NCBI GenBank assembly: GCA_019308745.1
Contig: JAFDHO010000003.1
Coordinates: forward strand, 1 to 64,000
Source of the DNA: Deltaproteobacteria bacterium
GTDB lineage: Bacteria; Desulfobacterota; DSM-4660; Desulfatiglandales; HGW-15
Length of the DNA stretch: 64,000 nt
Direction of reading: 5' to 3'
Shown: positions 63,487-64,000 of the stretch, in pieces
Position numbering within the stretch: position 1 is the first letter of the stretch
Layout: each line of letters opens with the position of its first letter
Notes under the pieces: model-generated
What the model saw: the letters and a program-made list of their open reading frames with translations, nothing else
What the model was told of the DNA's origin: nothing
Databases searched by the model: none
Made by a program: the position numbers and the translations under genes

Positions 63487-64000
63487 ATGATTATTACGGA
63501 AATCTTGGAGAGAAACGCAAGGTGTTACGGTCAAGAGACGGCCCTCGTGGAGAGGGACCCGCAAAGGAACAGGAGGAGGCATATCACCTGGGAAGAGTTT
63601 GAGGAAACGGCCAACAGAGTAGCGAGCGCACTGATTCAAAGGGGGGTTGAAAAGGAGGACAGGGTCATGCTGCTCATGAGGAATTGCCTTGAATGGCTTC
63701 CCCTCTATTTTGGCATACTCAAGACCGGGGCATGGGCCGTACCCCTGAACTTTCGCTTTACTCCGGAAGAAATAGCTTACTGCGCAGAGGTCTCCGAGGG
63801 GAAGACCTTGATCTTCGGTGAGGAGTTTACAGGCGCCATCAGCGAGATCAAAGGCAGACTGGGAAAGGTCAAGGATTACGTCTGCGTGGGTCTTGAGGAG
63901 GGCTCCCCCCTCTTTGGGGAACGCTTTGAGGACTTTTTGGACAGCGGAAGCAGTGAAAGGCCCGGGGGGCAAATCAGCCTCCTGGACGATGCAGCCCTCT
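63487..64000 (+). CDS. Acyl/aryl-CoA ligase (AMP-forming), N-terminal part only
   Basis: Frame open to the window end; 171 residues visible. ITWEEFEETANRVASALI, NCLEWLPLYFGILKTGAWAV and PLNFRFTPEEIAYC are the N-terminal motifs of acyl-CoA synthetases; the AMP-binding signature and C-terminal domain lie beyond. Control by a tyrosine attenuator hints at an aromatic acid substrate (for example a hydroxyphenylacetate used to build tyrosine), which is inference only. About 100 bases separate the terminator from the ATG. Confidence 0.85.
   Translation, partial: MIITEILERNARCYGQETALVERDPQRNRRRHITWEEFEETANRVASALIQRGVEKEDRVMLLMRNCLEWLPLYFGILKTGAWAVPLNFRFTPEEIAYCAEVSEGKTLIFGEEFTGAISEIKGRLGKVKDYVCVGLEEGSPLFGERFEDFLDSGSSERPGGQISLLDDAAL

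Noticed and set aside
1-64000. CRISPR arrays, prophage, complete insertion sequences, rRNA genes
   Set aside because: No regularly spaced direct repeats, phage structural genes, transposase or rRNA sequence found on reading both strands.

Overview
The window looks like a chromosomal segment of a Gram-negative anaerobe of the Desulfobacterota (former Deltaproteobacteria). Evidence: LPS heptose and UDP-glucuronate genes, an RND pump with outer-membrane channel, several lipoproteins, a bacterioferritin closely resembling the Desulfovibrio type, DUF169, DUF3786 and DUF4416 proteins typical of this phylum, and a linked RemA/YicC/Gmk block. This assignment is inferred from gene content; no 16S or other marker is present.

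Layout. 0.2-1.3 kb: twin-arginine export (TatB-like, TatC). 1.4-6.1 kb (minus): grpE-dnaK with a penicillin-binding-protein-activator-like lipoprotein overlapping dnaK. 6.2-9.0 kb: an unusual receiver-domain protein, purC, a small coiled-coil protein, a 180-bp inverted-repeat element and an HU/IHF-like protein. 9.3-11.1 kb: RNase Z-like hydrolase and inositol monophosphatase. 11.3-16.6 kb: rpsF-rpsR-DUF2232-rplI-dnaB-hflX, a translation/replication operon. 16.5-20 kb (minus): apbE, an LPG-synthase-like membrane protein and ribF. 20.0-22.6 kb: tRNA-Leu(CAG) with its terminator, then a decay zone holding 5' fragments of sirtuin, epoxyqueuosine-reductase-like and sulfite-oxidase-like genes around an intact bacterioferritin body and a nucleotidyltransferase cassette. 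23-26 kb: DUF169, a second inverted-repeat element, UbiB-type kinase and phasin. 26.4-32.7 kb: tripartite RND efflux operon. 33-39 kb: Zn alcohol dehydrogenase, cold-shock protein, TraB-like protein, TrkAH potassium uptake. 39.3-44.9 kb: hldA-type kinase, ugd, DUF4416, yicC, remA, gmk, rlmB. 45-49.4 kb: nitroreductase, then a HEAT-like protein plus HD-GYP pair. 49.9-55.6 kb: CecR-YbhGFSR-like regulator and ABC exporter. 56-60 kb: class III nucleotide cyclase, polysaccharide deacetylase and LysM-TPR lipoproteins. 60-63 kb: Smr protein, DUF3786, purE, tsaC. The right edge holds the start of an acyl/aryl-CoA ligase.

The most notable signal is just before that ligase: a 28-codon leader peptide with six consecutive tyrosine codons, followed by mutually exclusive antiterminator and terminator hairpins, which has the full layout of a ribosome-mediated attenuator. 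Second are small inverted-repeat elements with 8-bp target duplications sitting exactly at the stop codons of two genes. Third is a series of genes truncated at the 3' end next to the tRNA-Leu gene, including a junction where a sulfite-oxidase-family gene has been spliced onto a bacterioferritin gene lacking its own start.
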